Shown here: positions 34,975 to 43,784 of the stretch, one piece after another
Position numbering within the stretch: position 1 is the first letter of the stretch
Layout: each line of letters opens with the position of its first letter
Source: Croceivirga sp.
GTDB taxonomy: Bacteria > Bacteroidota > Bacteroidia > Flavobacteriales > Flavobacteriaceae
Assembly: GCA_028284935.1 (NCBI GenBank)
Contig: JANQQQ010000004.1
Location: 124,001 to 188,000 of the forward strand
DNA: 64,000 nucleotides
Direction: 5' to 3'
Notes under the pieces: generated by a model
Told to the model about the DNA's origin: nothing
Databases searched by the model: none
Seen by the model: only the letters and a program-made list of their open reading frames with translations
Made by a program: the position numbers and the translations under genes

Positions 34975-36546
34975 ATGTTTGAAATAACTGATTTAAAAGC
35001 TAAAAAACTGCCTGAATTACAGGAAATTGCAAAGGAATTGAGCATTCCAAAGTTCAAGACCTTAAAAAAATTGGATTTGGTCTACCAAATCTTGGATGTT
35101 CAAGCGTCCAACCCCTCTGCGGTATCAGAAAAAAAAGAAGAAAAGCCTGCAGCCCAAAAACCAAAAAGGGAAAGGGCACCCAGAAAGGTTCAAAAAACTG
35201 AAAGTGCCAAGACCGACACTTCTAAAAAGGATGCTGAAAAAGAGGGCAAGAAAGAACAAGCCCCTTCACAAAACGAACAGCATAAACAAAACGGTCAACA
35301 CAAAAATCAGAATCAGAACCAGAACCAAAACCGTAGAGGCAATCAGAACCAGCGCAACAACCATCAAGACAGGCGCAACAGCAACTTCGATAAGGACTTA
35401 AAAAACAGGTACAAGGAGCCGGAATTTGAATTTGATAGCATTATTGCCAGTGAAGGTGTCCTGGATATTATGCAGGATGGTTATGGTTTTTTACGTTCTT
35501 CCGACTACAACTATTTATCCTCCCCGGATGATATCTATGTTTCGCAAAGTCAAATCCGGTTATTTGGTTTAAAAACTGGGGATACCGTACTTGGAAATAT
35601 TAGGCCCCCTAAAGAAGGGGAAAAGTATTTTCCTTTGATCAAAGTGAACAAGATCAATGGTTTAGACCCCCAAGTGGTTCGCGATCGCGTGGCCTTTGAG
35701 CACCTAACACCGTTGTTCCCTAGGGAAAAGTTCAATGTAGCCCATGGACAAACCACCCTTTCCACAAGAATCGTGGATTTGTTCTCCCCAATTGGAAAAG
35801 GACAACGGGGAATGATCGTTGCACAGCCCAAAACCGGTAAGACCGTGTTATTGAAAGACATTGCCAATGGCATTGCTGCCAATCACCCAGAAGTATATCA
35901 AATCATTTTGTTGATTGATGAACGCCCTGAAGAGGTTACGGACATGCAACGTAATGTACGTGGTGAGGTGGTCGCCTCGACCTTTGACAAGGAGGCGAGT
36001 GAACACGTAAGAGTGGCCAATATTGTCATTGAAAAAGCAAAGCGATTGGTGGAATGCGGGCATGACGTGGTGATTTTGTTGGATTCCATAACGCGTTTGG
36101 CAAGAGCTTATAATACGGTACAACCTGCATCAGGTAAGGTCCTCTCCGGAGGTGTGGATGCCAATGCCCTGCACAAACCAAAACGTTTCTTTGGTGCTGC
36201 CCGTAATATAGAGAATGGTGGGTCACTTTCTATCATAGCAACTGCCTTGACAGAAACCGGTTCCAAAATGGACGAGGTTATTTTTGAAGAGTTTAAGGGT
36301 ACGGGTAACATGGAGTTACAGTTGGATCGTAGAATCAGTAACCGTAGGATATTCCCGGCCATTGATTTGATTTCTTCATCCACTAGACGTGATGATCTGT
36401 TATTGGATGAGCAGACCATTCAGCGTATGTGGATCATGCGCAAATACTTGGCCGATATGAACCCTGTGGAGGCCATGGAGTTTATGGAACAGCGTATGAA
36501 ACAGACCCGAAGCAATGAGGAGTTCTTGATGACCATGCAAGAATAA
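34975..36546 (+). CDS. rho: Transcription termination factor Rho
   Basis: The protein is 523 aa, longer than the E. coli enzyme (419) because of an insertion. Residues 1-42 are the Rho-N helical domain. Residues 45-145 are a charged and then Asn/Gln-rich low-complexity stretch. The RNA-binding cold-shock-like domain follows ([14 protein letters not shown] to IKVNKING, 161-229), then the ATPase with Walker A AQPKTGKT (283-290), [15 protein letters not shown] and the Q/R-loop region. It is a hexameric RNA helicase that ends transcription. The long upstream leader and its own terminator at 36574 suggest a single-gene unit. Confidence 0.97.
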   Translation: MFEITDLKAKKLPELQEIAKELSIPKFKTLKKLDLVYQILDVQASNPSAVSEKKEEKPAAQKPKRERAPRKVQKTESAKTDTSKKDAEKEGKKEQAPSQNEQHKQNGQHKNQNQNQNQNRRGNQNQRNNHQDRRNSNFDKDLKNRYKEPEFEFDSIIASEGVLDIMQDGYGFLRSSDYNYLSSPDDIYVSQSQIRLFGLKTGDTVLGNIRPPKEGEKYFPLIKVNKINGLDPQVVRDRVAFEHLTPLFPREKFNVAHGQTTLSTRIVDLFSPIGKGQRGMIVAQPKTGKTVLLKDIANGIAANHPEVYQIILLIDERPEEVTDMQRNVRGEVVASTFDKEASEHVRVANIVIEKAKRLVECGHDVVILLDSITRLARAYNTVQPASGKVLSGGVDANALHKPKRFFGAARNIENGGSLSIIATALTETGSKMDEVIFEEFKGTGNMELQLDRRISNRRIFPAIDLISSSTRRDDLLLDEQTIQRMWIMRKYLADMNPVEAMEFMEQRMKQTRSNEEFLMTMQE

Positions 36547-36573
36547 GGATAGAAATACCCCAGTAAAATAAAG

Positions 36574-36600
36574 ACCCGATGGAATTCCATTGGGTTTTTT
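36574..36600 (+). terminator. Rho-gene intrinsic terminator
   Basis: A 9-bp stem (36574-36582 with 36587-36595) with a 4-base loop is followed by a run of T, 27 bases after the rho stop. Confidence 0.75.
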
Positions 36601-36678
36601 TGTTAAAAAGATTAAGGTAAAACCCCTATCTTTAAGAAGTAATCCCCCACATTCTATAACCCAATTAACACTAATCAC

Positions 36679-37332
36679 ATGAAAGTCAGAACATTAAATT
36701 TTTCTACCTCCACCCTTGGATTCCTAGTCACTGCTATAATTTTACTCAGCGCTTGCAATCCACAAACCAAAAAAGAGGATGAGCCAGCAATGATGGACAA
36801 AGAAGTCAAAGAGGTGGATGCGCCAGAGGGAATCATTTCTTTGGACGTGGCCAAAGGACTTTGCGAAAACTATGAAAGAAGACGGATTCCGGGCATCAAA
36901 AAATTCGAGGCGGCCAATACGGATTCCGAGGAAAGTTTTATCCCAACACAGTATGTGACGTTCGATTTAAAGACGATAAGGCAGTATTTGGATTACGTTG
37001 AGCAAGAGGCAAAAAGGGCAAACGTCGAACCCGATAGCTTACGTATTTATCTCGGTAACTACGGCAAAGAAGGGAGAGATCCCAACCGGAACACCGTTTT
37101 CATTCTCCCAACCGCGGAAATCGGAAAGGAGTATGGCGGCTTTTATATTGACGGTACTGAGGCCAAGCTCATTCGTAATCATTGGCCAAGAGGGGAAAAT
37201 GGAGGGCAAGAGGGTGAGCCCAAATCAAAGGCTTCGTTTATACCCAACTTCAATCCCCTTCATTTACAGCCAAACGGTAGTCTAATATTAAATTGGGGAG
37301 GATCTGGACCTCCTCCACATACTGATTTTTAA
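36679..37332 (+). CDS. Lipoprotein of unknown function (217 aa)
   Basis: A signal peptide ends in a lipobox (LLSAC, Cys about 26), followed by an acidic linker. The mature domain begins about residue 55 (ISLDVAKGLCENYERRRIP), includes an alpha/beta stretch (TFDLKTIRQYLDYVEQEAKR and SLRIYLGNYG) and ends with a Gly/Pro-rich tail (NWGGSGPPPHTDF). I do not recognise a family. A membrane-protein gene follows its stop after 4 bases, so the two are probably co-transcribed. Confidence 0.65.
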   Translation: MKVRTLNFSTSTLGFLVTAIILLSACNPQTKKEDEPAMMDKEVKEVDAPEGIISLDVAKGLCENYERRRIPGIKKFEAANTDSEESFIPTQYVTFDLKTIRQYLDYVEQEAKRANVEPDSLRIYLGNYGKEGRDPNRNTVFILPTAEIGKEYGGFYIDGTEAKLIRNHWPRGENGGQEGEPKSKASFIPNFNPLHLQPNGSLILNWGGSGPPPHTDF

Positions 37333-37336
37333 GAGT

Positions 37337-38017
37337 ATGTCCCAAGAGTTCGTTGAAGTATTGTCCAATTATTTTTTATTGCCTTTTTATTTAATTGCGT
37401 TAATAATTGCAGTTAGGTATTACAAAAAATATTTTGATACAGCACTTAGGTATTTTCCGGTACTTATTGCATATACGTTCTTCAACGAACTCTTGGGACA
37501 TCTCATAAGATATTCGGATGATTTTGCCTTTCTCCCAGATAAGACGTTTGCAAATGATATTATTTACAACATATATGATTTGTTTTATTACGGTTTCTAC
37601 TTCTTTGTGTTCTGGAGTTTGGCAAAAAAACCAAAACACAGGCTAGTTATAAAAATCATCGCATTTTCAATTTTAGGAATCTATATTATCAATTCCTTTT
37701 TTCAAAACCCCATGCAAATTAGCCTGTATTATGCCAGATCATTAACATCAGTTACGCTAGCGATTTGTGCGGTTTTATATTGGTTTTCTAAAGAAGAATG
37801 GAATTGGGGAACTGAAAAATACAACTTGATGTTTTGGGTTTCTCTTGGTTTGTTTATATTCCATATCATTTTTCCGTTTCTGTTTTTGACAGGATATTTA
37901 AGATCCGAAATTTGGTATAAATATAATTTTCAGACTATTCTCCGAATATCGGTTGTAATTATGTATTGCTTCTTTTGCACTGGCTTTATCATAAGTCGCC
38001 GAAGAGCATTCGGTTAA
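37337..38017 (+). CDS. Seven-helix membrane protein, copy 1 of a tandem pair
   Basis: The 226-aa protein has about seven hydrophobic segments and short loops (NELLGHLIRYSDDF, NYLFYARSL-type segments) and ends with FIISRRRAFG. It has no signal peptide and no catalytic motif. The next gene encodes a clear paralogue that aligns through its whole length (for example YLIALIIAVRYYKKYFDT with YLIALVVSLIHFKKYVDT). The gene is AT-rich. The helix pattern resembles the membrane sensor part of some Bacteroidota regulators, but no DNA-binding domain is attached. Function is unknown. Confidence 0.7.
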   Translation: MSQEFVEVLSNYFLLPFYLIALIIAVRYYKKYFDTALRYFPVLIAYTFFNELLGHLIRYSDDFAFLPDKTFANDIIYNIYDLFYYGFYFFVFWSLAKKPKHRLVIKIIAFSILGIYIINSFFQNPMQISLYYARSLTSVTLAICAVLYWFSKEEWNWGTEKYNLMFWVSLGLFIFHIIFPFLFLTGYLRSEIWYKYNFQTILRISVVIMYCFFCTGFIISRRRAFG

Positions 38018-38028
38018 AGTGTTCTCTA

Positions 38029-38688
38029 TTGTTTAGCTTTTACTTTCTTTTTTACCTGATTGCGCTAGTGGTCTCCTTGATCCACTTCAAGAAATATGTG
38101 GATACTCCCTTACGGTTCTTCCCCCTGCTTATAGCCTACACCCTTTTTAATGAAGTTCTGGGATTTTTTATCCTACAATTTGAGGCCTTTAGTTTTTTTG
38201 ATGAGGAAAAATACAACTGGCACAATGTTATCATCTACAACATTTATCACTTACTGTTCCTTTCCTACATTTTTTGGTTGTACTACAAAGTGCTCAAAAA
38301 GAAAAGGGATAAGAGAATTATCCAAATAGGGGCTTTCGTGACCTTCCTTTCCTATGGAATATCGTTTTTTTTCCAAGATCCTTTCCACTCCAATTTGTAC
38401 TATGCGGATTGTATAGGCTGTATGGCAACCGTTATGGCCATAGTACTGCATTTTAAGGAAATCAGTGGAACCAATGGAGGAATCAACCGCTATAATCTCA
38501 TGGTATGGGTCAATTGTGGTCTCCTTGTTTTTAACGTCTTTTTCCCATTCTACATTTTAAACGGCTACCTCAACGTGGAATTCTACTTGCAATATCACCT
38601 TCGGCAAATACTGTGGGCGGTTATAAGTATTATGTACAGTCTTTTCATCATTGGTTTTATCATTTCAAAACGGAGTGCCTTTCGCTGA
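38029..38688 (+). CDS. Seven-helix membrane protein, copy 2 of a tandem pair
   Basis: This is a paralogue of the gene just before it: FYLIALVVSLIHFKKYVDT, FPLLIAYTLFNEVLGFF and the closing FIISKRSAFR match copy 1. No ATG exists where homology begins. I place the start at TTG 38029 (219 aa), 11 bases after the copy 1 stop; an ATG at 37966 lies inside copy 1 and would add out-of-frame translation of its end. The first nine or so residues of copy 1 have no counterpart, as if the duplication joint trimmed them. Function is unknown. Confidence 0.65.
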   Translation: MFSFYFLFYLIALVVSLIHFKKYVDTPLRFFPLLIAYTLFNEVLGFFILQFEAFSFFDEEKYNWHNVIIYNIYHLLFLSYIFWLYYKVLKKKRDKRIIQIGAFVTFLSYGISFFFQDPFHSNLYYADCIGCMATVMAIVLHFKEISGTNGGINRYNLMVWVNCGLLVFNVFFPFYILNGYLNVEFYLQYHLRQILWAVISIMYSLFIIGFIISKRSAFR

Positions 38689-38757
38689 TTGGTTTTTACT
38701 TCGACTTTTCTGGTTTTTACAACATTAGGGTGTAGTTCATCGGTTTTTTTAAATCAA

Positions 38758-38776
38758 TTTGTAAGATTTTTCGTTC
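38758..38776 (+). repeat. 19-base upstream motif, copy 1
   Basis: TTTGTAAGATTTTTCGTTC occurs exactly here, 22 bases before the first LruC gene, and again at 40816-40834 before the second. The different distances to the start codons (22 and 122 bases) argue against a ribosome-binding role and for a promoter or operator element. Confidence 0.55.
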
Positions 38777-38798
38777 TTTTCAAGTTCGATATTTGGCC

Positions 38799-40727
38799 AT
38801 GAACACAAGGAATCACCCCATTTTGGTTCTTCTTATCCTTTCTAGTTTTCTATTAAGTTCCTGTTTAAAGGAAAAATATGAAGACTACCTGAATTCCCTT
38901 GACCTTCAGGATACCGACTCTATCATTGATACCGGTGCGGTCTTGACGGAACTTACATTTCCATCGGATTTTCAGTTCAATACCGAAACCCATTTGAACA
39001 TCACCATCAATGACAACGCGGACAATATTGCTTACGAGGTGTATGCCCAAAGTAATGAATTGATTGCCTCCCTAGACAGCATTCAAGGCCCGCTACCCTA
39101 TCGCCTTTTTGAAAGAAAAATCAAAGATGGAGGGATACGGGAACACATCTCAGTACCTGCTTATATTGATAGTCTCATGATCGTGAGAAAGTCCAACAAT
39201 TCGGTACAATCGTTTACCGAAGCTGTTGCTTCATCGGGAATCACTTTTACCTATTCGGGAAATTCCGGTAAAAAGCCCGTTACATCCACCAAGGGCGCCA
39301 AGAACACTACAAATGATTGTGCCGATATTTTCGGCCAGCGGTTACCGGTAGATCTCTTCAATACCAGTACGGGTAACAACGGCAACACTCGGAGCATTTC
39401 GGATCTATATTTTCCAAACCAAGGGGTCAGCGCAACAATAGAAGCTACCTCATTTGACGGTGTGGAACTTAAAAGTTCATTTTTTATTGGAATTGCCGGA
39501 CTTTCCACCCCAATTTATACCGTTAATGATTTTGCGTATTGGCTGAGTTCAAGAATAGATACCAACAATGATAGCGATGGGTATGTGGAGTTTGTAATGC
39601 GTTTTGACCAACCTGTGCAAAACCTCCTACTCCATGTACGAAGTGTGGACAACTCCATGTATCAATTTGTAGGTGACGCGCATACGGAAAAACTATTGTC
39701 GGGAGGGTATGAGTTTCTATATGATGAAAACGAACGTATTCTCAGGGACCTAAACCCAAGATCAAGGTCCAGGTATTATAGGGATGGCTATGGCACCATT
39801 TTGATTTCCGCTACTTCCAACGCTTTTGATGAAATTGTTTGGAGACGCATTGATGACCCAAACAGTAATGGACAGAATGATTCTAATTGGTTGACCTTTA
39901 CAGAGGTGCCCACTTGCAATGATCGGGATGGTGATGGCGCAGAGGATATGGTTGACCTTTATCCGGAAGATCCCAACAAGGCCTTTGCTGTTTTCTATCC
40001 AACAAAGACCACAAAAGCCAGTATTGTCTTTGAAGACCTATGGCCATTTTTAGGGGATTATGATTTTAATGATACTGCTGTTGACTATTCCATTAAAACT
40101 ATCCTAAATGCTGACAATGAAGCTGTAGCGCTGGAATTTGACTATATGGTAACCTCTGATGGTGCCAGTTTTGTCAATGCCTTTGCATTTGAATTAACGG
40201 GAATTCGACCAACGGATATCGACCAAGTATCAGGGCATATTTTGAATAATGGCGTTTTTAGTCTTTCCAGCAATGGAACGGAGCAAGGGCAGTCAAATGC
40301 TGTGATACCCATTTTCGATGATCATAGCGCCCTAGTAGGTCAAGAAGGGAAAGTTGTTGTTACTTTTTCAAATCCAGTACCCGAAGGTCAATTGGGCAAT
40401 GGACCTTTTAATCCTTTTCTTGTAGTGGACGGCAATCGGGAAACGGAAGTACATTTGGCGGGCAGTGCGCCAACTTCTCTAGGCAATAATGTTCCAAAGG
40501 TTGCTGGAAACAATGTGGATAGGGATGGGAACTATGCTACCGTAGAAGGTTTACCTTGGGCCATTAACATCACTGAAAACTTTACGGTACTCCAAGAAAA
40601 GGTATCCATTGATGAGGGTTATCTTTTCTTTAGGGAATGGGCACTCTCTGGAGGAAAGAATAGAAAGGATTGGTACAAACCCATCCTTGGTTACCGTAAC
40701 CAAAACAAGCTACAGTTAGATCAGTAG
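38799..40727 (+). CDS. LruC-domain lipoprotein, paralogue 1
   Basis: Starting at ATG 38799 the protein is 642 aa, with a lipoprotein signal ending LLSSC. Order of parts: an N-terminal beta domain (FPSDFQFNTETHLNITINDN), a middle domain of about 200 residues (CADIFGQRLP to LTFTEVPTC) that looks like a C-terminally Cys-capped sandwich, an EF-hand-like calcium site (DRDGDGAEDMVDLYPEDP), and the LruC/DUF4842 domain (FEDLWPFLGDYDFNDTAVDY through LPWAINI and FREWALSGGK). Such proteins lie on the outer surface in Bacteroidota; their role is unknown. The next gene is a paralogue with identical end domains but a different middle. Confidence 0.85.
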   Translation: MNTRNHPILVLLILSSFLLSSCLKEKYEDYLNSLDLQDTDSIIDTGAVLTELTFPSDFQFNTETHLNITINDNADNIAYEVYAQSNELIASLDSIQGPLPYRLFERKIKDGGIREHISVPAYIDSLMIVRKSNNSVQSFTEAVASSGITFTYSGNSGKKPVTSTKGAKNTTNDCADIFGQRLPVDLFNTSTGNNGNTRSISDLYFPNQGVSATIEATSFDGVELKSSFFIGIAGLSTPIYTVNDFAYWLSSRIDTNNDSDGYVEFVMRFDQPVQNLLLHVRSVDNSMYQFVGDAHTEKLLSGGYEFLYDENERILRDLNPRSRSRYYRDGYGTILISATSNAFDEIVWRRIDDPNSNGQNDSNWLTFTEVPTCNDRDGDGAEDMVDLYPEDPNKAFAVFYPTKTTKASIVFEDLWPFLGDYDFNDTAVDYSIKTILNADNEAVALEFDYMVTSDGASFVNAFAFELTGIRPTDIDQVSGHILNNGVFSLSSNGTEQGQSNAVIPIFDDHSALVGQEGKVVVTFSNPVPEGQLGNGPFNPFLVVDGNRETEVHLAGSAPTSLGNNVPKVAGNNVDRDGNYATVEGLPWAINITENFTVLQEKVSIDEGYLFFREWALSGGKNRKDWYKPILGYRNQNKLQLDQ

Positions 40728-40815
40728 TTGAACAAAAAAGGTATTCCATCTTTTTCACCACAGGTATTTTCAATTTCACAACATTGTACTTCCGTTTATC
40801 GATTCATTTGATGTT

Positions 40816-40834
40816 TTTGTAAGATTTTTCGTTC
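40816..40834 (+). repeat. 19-base upstream motif, copy 2
   Basis: This is an exact second copy of TTTGTAAGATTTTTCGTTC, in the gap between the two LruC genes and 122 bases before the second one. Confidence 0.55.
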
Positions 40835-40956
40835 AATTTAGCGCTTGGTTATTTTAAAATTGCTTAGTCGCAGGCTAATTGCCGTTCGTCGATAGCTTTT
40901 TTAATCCCAAATAAAACCTACATGGGCAGCATACCATTATATACACCTTTGAACAA

Positions 40957-43059
40957 ATGTTTATGACTATGAAGCAGTTAGTACAAAAAAAAATACCCTT
41001 ATTGGCAATTTCATTTCTTTTGTTATTAGGCTCTTGTGTAAAGGACAGCCTGGACGAGGTGGTCACTGAAGAAACCCAACAAGAAGAAAACGAGCAAGAA
41101 GAAGAACTTGATGAATCCGCAATCGTAAATCTTGTCATCCCGGAAGGATTTGAGTTTAACACCTCGGAAACAGTGAACATCACCATTAACGACGGTTCTC
41201 CCAATGCCATTTACACCGTCTATGCTTACAATGACGTTCCCTTGTCCATCCAAGAAAATGAGGTGATTAATGATGAAGGGCAAAGTGAATCGGTCACTAC
41301 CTTTGAATCCGATGCCTACAACCAAATTATTTTCTCGGGAAGACCGGTAAGCGGAACATTGGAAAGTACCTTTTCCTTACCCTCATACTATTCCAAAATC
41401 TATATAAGGCGAAGGGAAGGAAAAATCCACTCCTCGGCAGTAGTGGACATTATAAATGGAAATGCAACATATACACATTCCAACATGTCCGGAAAAGCGA
41501 GAAGGGCAGAAGTGGTCCAGTTCAAATCCAAAAATAGTCATAGGTCCTTCACCAATAAAGGGATTGAAATTGACTCCTTGTACTGTGTTAATGGTTCCGG
41601 GCAGTTATTCACGGTCAATCCACTTAATGGGAACCTTACTGATTTGGCAGCCATGCCACAAGGAAGCTGGACGGCGGCAATCGACCATGACAATCTGTAC
41701 CTCTATTCCATTGGCAGAAGCAAACCCTATCCATTAATGCGCTATGATATGGTCAATGATAATTGGACGACGGTAGGAAATGTAGGAATGGGTGGTCCAA
41801 GATTGGATTATAGGGAAGAAGACGGCCTACTCTACTTTTCGGGCAACAACGCCAAAGTATACTCCATTGATCCCTCTAATGGAGCCGTATTATCTACTTG
41901 GAATATCAATAATTTAGACGTTACCAATGGTGGTGACCTGGCTTTTTCCGAGGACGGCACCCTGTTCTTGAGCAGTTTTGGTGGGCTATATCGTCTGGAT
42001 TTGGACAACAACAACGTTTATCAAGCCACACGAATCAGTGCGGACAATCTACCCTTTACCCCCACTTCCATGACCTTTGATAGCAACAACGAACTGTGGT
42101 TGGCCAGTAATGGAGGAAGTTCCGATCTCATCGTTATGGATACCGAAACTGGTGGGTGGGAGTACATCTATGGGCCCAATTCAACATCGGGTATCAATTT
42201 TGGTAGAACCATTAATGATTTGACCACCTACACCATACTTGACGAAGAAACGGAAGACCCGGATACCGACGGAGACGGTATTAGCGATAGTAACGATGAA
42301 TTCCCAGATGATGCTGAAAAGGCCTTTGAACAATTTACTCCCAGCAAATATGGATGGGGTACCGTGGCCTTTGAAGATCTTTGGCCCTTTTTGGGAGATT
42401 ATGATTTTAATGACACCGCCATTGATTATCGCTTTGTAGCCGTTATAAATTCCCAGAACGAGGTAGTGGAACTTGAAATTAATTTTGAAGTTACCTCTGA
42501 TGGCGCAGGATTGACCAATGCCTTTGGTATCGAATTTGAAAGCATTGCCCCAAATCAAGTGGAATCCGTTACAGGAACCGTTTTGACCGATAACTATATC
42601 AATGTGGCTTCCAATGGCGTCGAGGAAGGACAAAATAGGGCTGTTGTCATCTTATACGACAACAACGATGTCATGTTAAACGTGCCCACTCAAGTAACTG
42701 TAAGGTTTACCACTCCTCTGAGTATCGCCCAATTGGGGATTGCACCATTCAACTGCTTCTTGATTGTTGATAAAGACAGAGGGCGGGAAATTCATTTACC
42801 GAATAGATTAAGAACAAGTTTAGGTGTTAATGCCATTGATACTGGAGGTGTCAACCAAGATATTGATGGAAACTACCAAACCGATTCGCGTCTACCGTGG
42901 GCCATCAATGTTGTGCACCAATTCAAGGTGCCCAAGGAAAAAGTCCCTGTAAATCAGGCCTATAATTTCTTTAATCAGTGGGCCACTTCCGGTGGAACGA
43001 TTTATAATGATTGGTATAAGGATAATGCAGGTTATAGGAATGCCTCCCAGATAAAATAA
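40957..43059 (+). CDS. LruC-domain lipoprotein with propeller-like middle, paralogue 2
   Basis: The protein is 700 aa; ATG at 40957 is used, with 40963 and 40969 as close alternatives. A lipobox (LLLGSC) is followed by an acidic stretch (EETQQEENEQEEELDE), the same N-terminal beta domain as paralogue 1 (PEGFEFNTSETVNITIND), and about 230 residues of repeated beta units (LFTVNPLNGNLTDLA, VYSIDPSNGAVLSTW, LYRLDLDNNNVY) suggesting a beta-propeller. A calcium-type loop (DTDGDGISDSNDEFPDD) and the LruC domain (FEDLWPFLGDYDFNDTAIDY) complete it. It is exported and lipid-anchored; function is unknown. Confidence 0.85.
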   Translation: MFMTMKQLVQKKIPLLAISFLLLLGSCVKDSLDEVVTEETQQEENEQEEELDESAIVNLVIPEGFEFNTSETVNITINDGSPNAIYTVYAYNDVPLSIQENEVINDEGQSESVTTFESDAYNQIIFSGRPVSGTLESTFSLPSYYSKIYIRRREGKIHSSAVVDIINGNATYTHSNMSGKARRAEVVQFKSKNSHRSFTNKGIEIDSLYCVNGSGQLFTVNPLNGNLTDLAAMPQGSWTAAIDHDNLYLYSIGRSKPYPLMRYDMVNDNWTTVGNVGMGGPRLDYREEDGLLYFSGNNAKVYSIDPSNGAVLSTWNINNLDVTNGGDLAFSEDGTLFLSSFGGLYRLDLDNNNVYQATRISADNLPFTPTSMTFDSNNELWLASNGGSSDLIVMDTETGGWEYIYGPNSTSGINFGRTINDLTTYTILDEETEDPDTDGDGISDSNDEFPDDAEKAFEQFTPSKYGWGTVAFEDLWPFLGDYDFNDTAIDYRFVAVINSQNEVVELEINFEVTSDGAGLTNAFGIEFESIAPNQVESVTGTVLTDNYINVASNGVEEGQNRAVVILYDNNDVMLNVPTQVTVRFTTPLSIAQLGIAPFNCFLIVDKDRGREIHLPNRLRTSLGVNAIDTGGVNQDIDGNYQTDSRLPWAINVVHQFKVPKEKVPVNQAYNFFNQWATSGGTIYNDWYKDNAGYRNASQIK

Positions 43060-43073
43060 ACACGGGTACGTCC

Positions 43074-43110
43074 ATAAAAAAAGCCTCTCCGAATTGGAAA
43101 GGCTTTTTTT
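43074..43110. terminator. Bidirectional terminator between LruC gene and rpsT
   Basis: An A-run, a hairpin with arms AAGCCTCTCC and GGAAAGGCTT (one mismatch) and a T-run stand between the convergent LruC and rpsT genes. Confidence 0.75.
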
Positions 43111-43129
43111 TGTTTATGCCGTGTCTTAC

Positions 43130-43381
43130 TTACATAGCTGCCACCTTGCTCATCAACTTGCTCTTTAAGTTAGCAGCCTTATTAGCATGAATAATGTTCT
43201 TTTTGGCCAACTTATCGATCATACCAACTACGGTTGGCAATAGGGTTTCTGCCGCTTTTTTATCTTCTTCGTTCCGAAGCTTCTTTAGCGCATTACGCAT
43301 GGTCTTATGTTGATAACGGTTACGTAGACGAACAGCTTCGTTCCTTCTAATTCTCTTTAATGCTGACTTATGATTTGCCAT
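43130..43381 (-). CDS. rpsT: 30S ribosomal protein S20
   Basis: This is an 83-aa basic, helical protein with the S20 start [20 protein letters not shown] and C-terminal [18 protein letters not shown]. It binds 16S rRNA early in 30S assembly. It lies just downstream (minus strand) of two tRNA-Glu genes and proS, a translation-related neighbourhood. Confidence 0.97.
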   Translation of the reverse strand: MANHKSALKRIRRNEAVRLRNRYQHKTMRNALKKLRNEEDKKAAETLLPTVVGMIDKLAKKNIIHANKAANLKSKLMSKVAAM

Positions 43382-43468
43382 TTTCTCTTTTGTTATGTGT
43401 TATGATCAAGTTGTGAGCAGATTCCTAAAATCTAAATGTATAACTCAAAAACCTGAACGCTAAAATTG

Positions 43469-43540
43469 TAGCCCGTAGGGGAATCGAACCCCTGTTACCA
43501 GGATGAAAACCTGGCGTCCTAACCCCTAGACGAACGGGCC
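43469..43540 (-). tRNA. tRNA-Glu (TTC), copy 2
   Basis: The reverse complement folds as a 72-base cloverleaf: acceptor GGCCCGT with ACGGGCT, anticodon stem CCAGG/CCTGG around loop TTTTCAT (anticodon TTC), and T-arm CAGGGGTTCGATTCCCCT. CCA is not fully encoded. It is identical to the copy at 43634-43705. Confidence 0.97.
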
Positions 43541-43633
43541 AATATGTAACGTATGAAATAAAAAAATGAAATTGAAAATGGATCTGCATCGATAGATTTC
43601 AAACCTCATACCTGTATTTCATACTCTGCCTTG

Positions 43634-43705
43634 TAGCCCGTAGGGGAATCGAACCCCTGTTACCAGGATGAAAACCTGGCGTCCTAACCCCTAGACGAAC
43701 GGGCC
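43634..43705 (-). tRNA. tRNA-Glu (TTC), copy 1
   Basis: This is an identical 72-base tRNA-Glu, 93 bases upstream of the other copy in the transcribed direction. Anticodon loop TTTTCAT and T-arm GGTTCGATT are clear. The pair is probably co-transcribed. Confidence 0.97.
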
Positions 43706-43784
43706 TTAAATGCTTTTTAGGCGGGTGCAAAAATACAACTATTTTTAACTATTGCAATAGTTAGCCGCCTTAATTTTGGTAGCC

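Noticed and set aside
37966-38688. ATG at 37966 as the start of the second seven-helix gene
   Set aside because: The first 21 residues are an out-of-frame reading of copy 1's end and match nothing; homology begins at about 38029.
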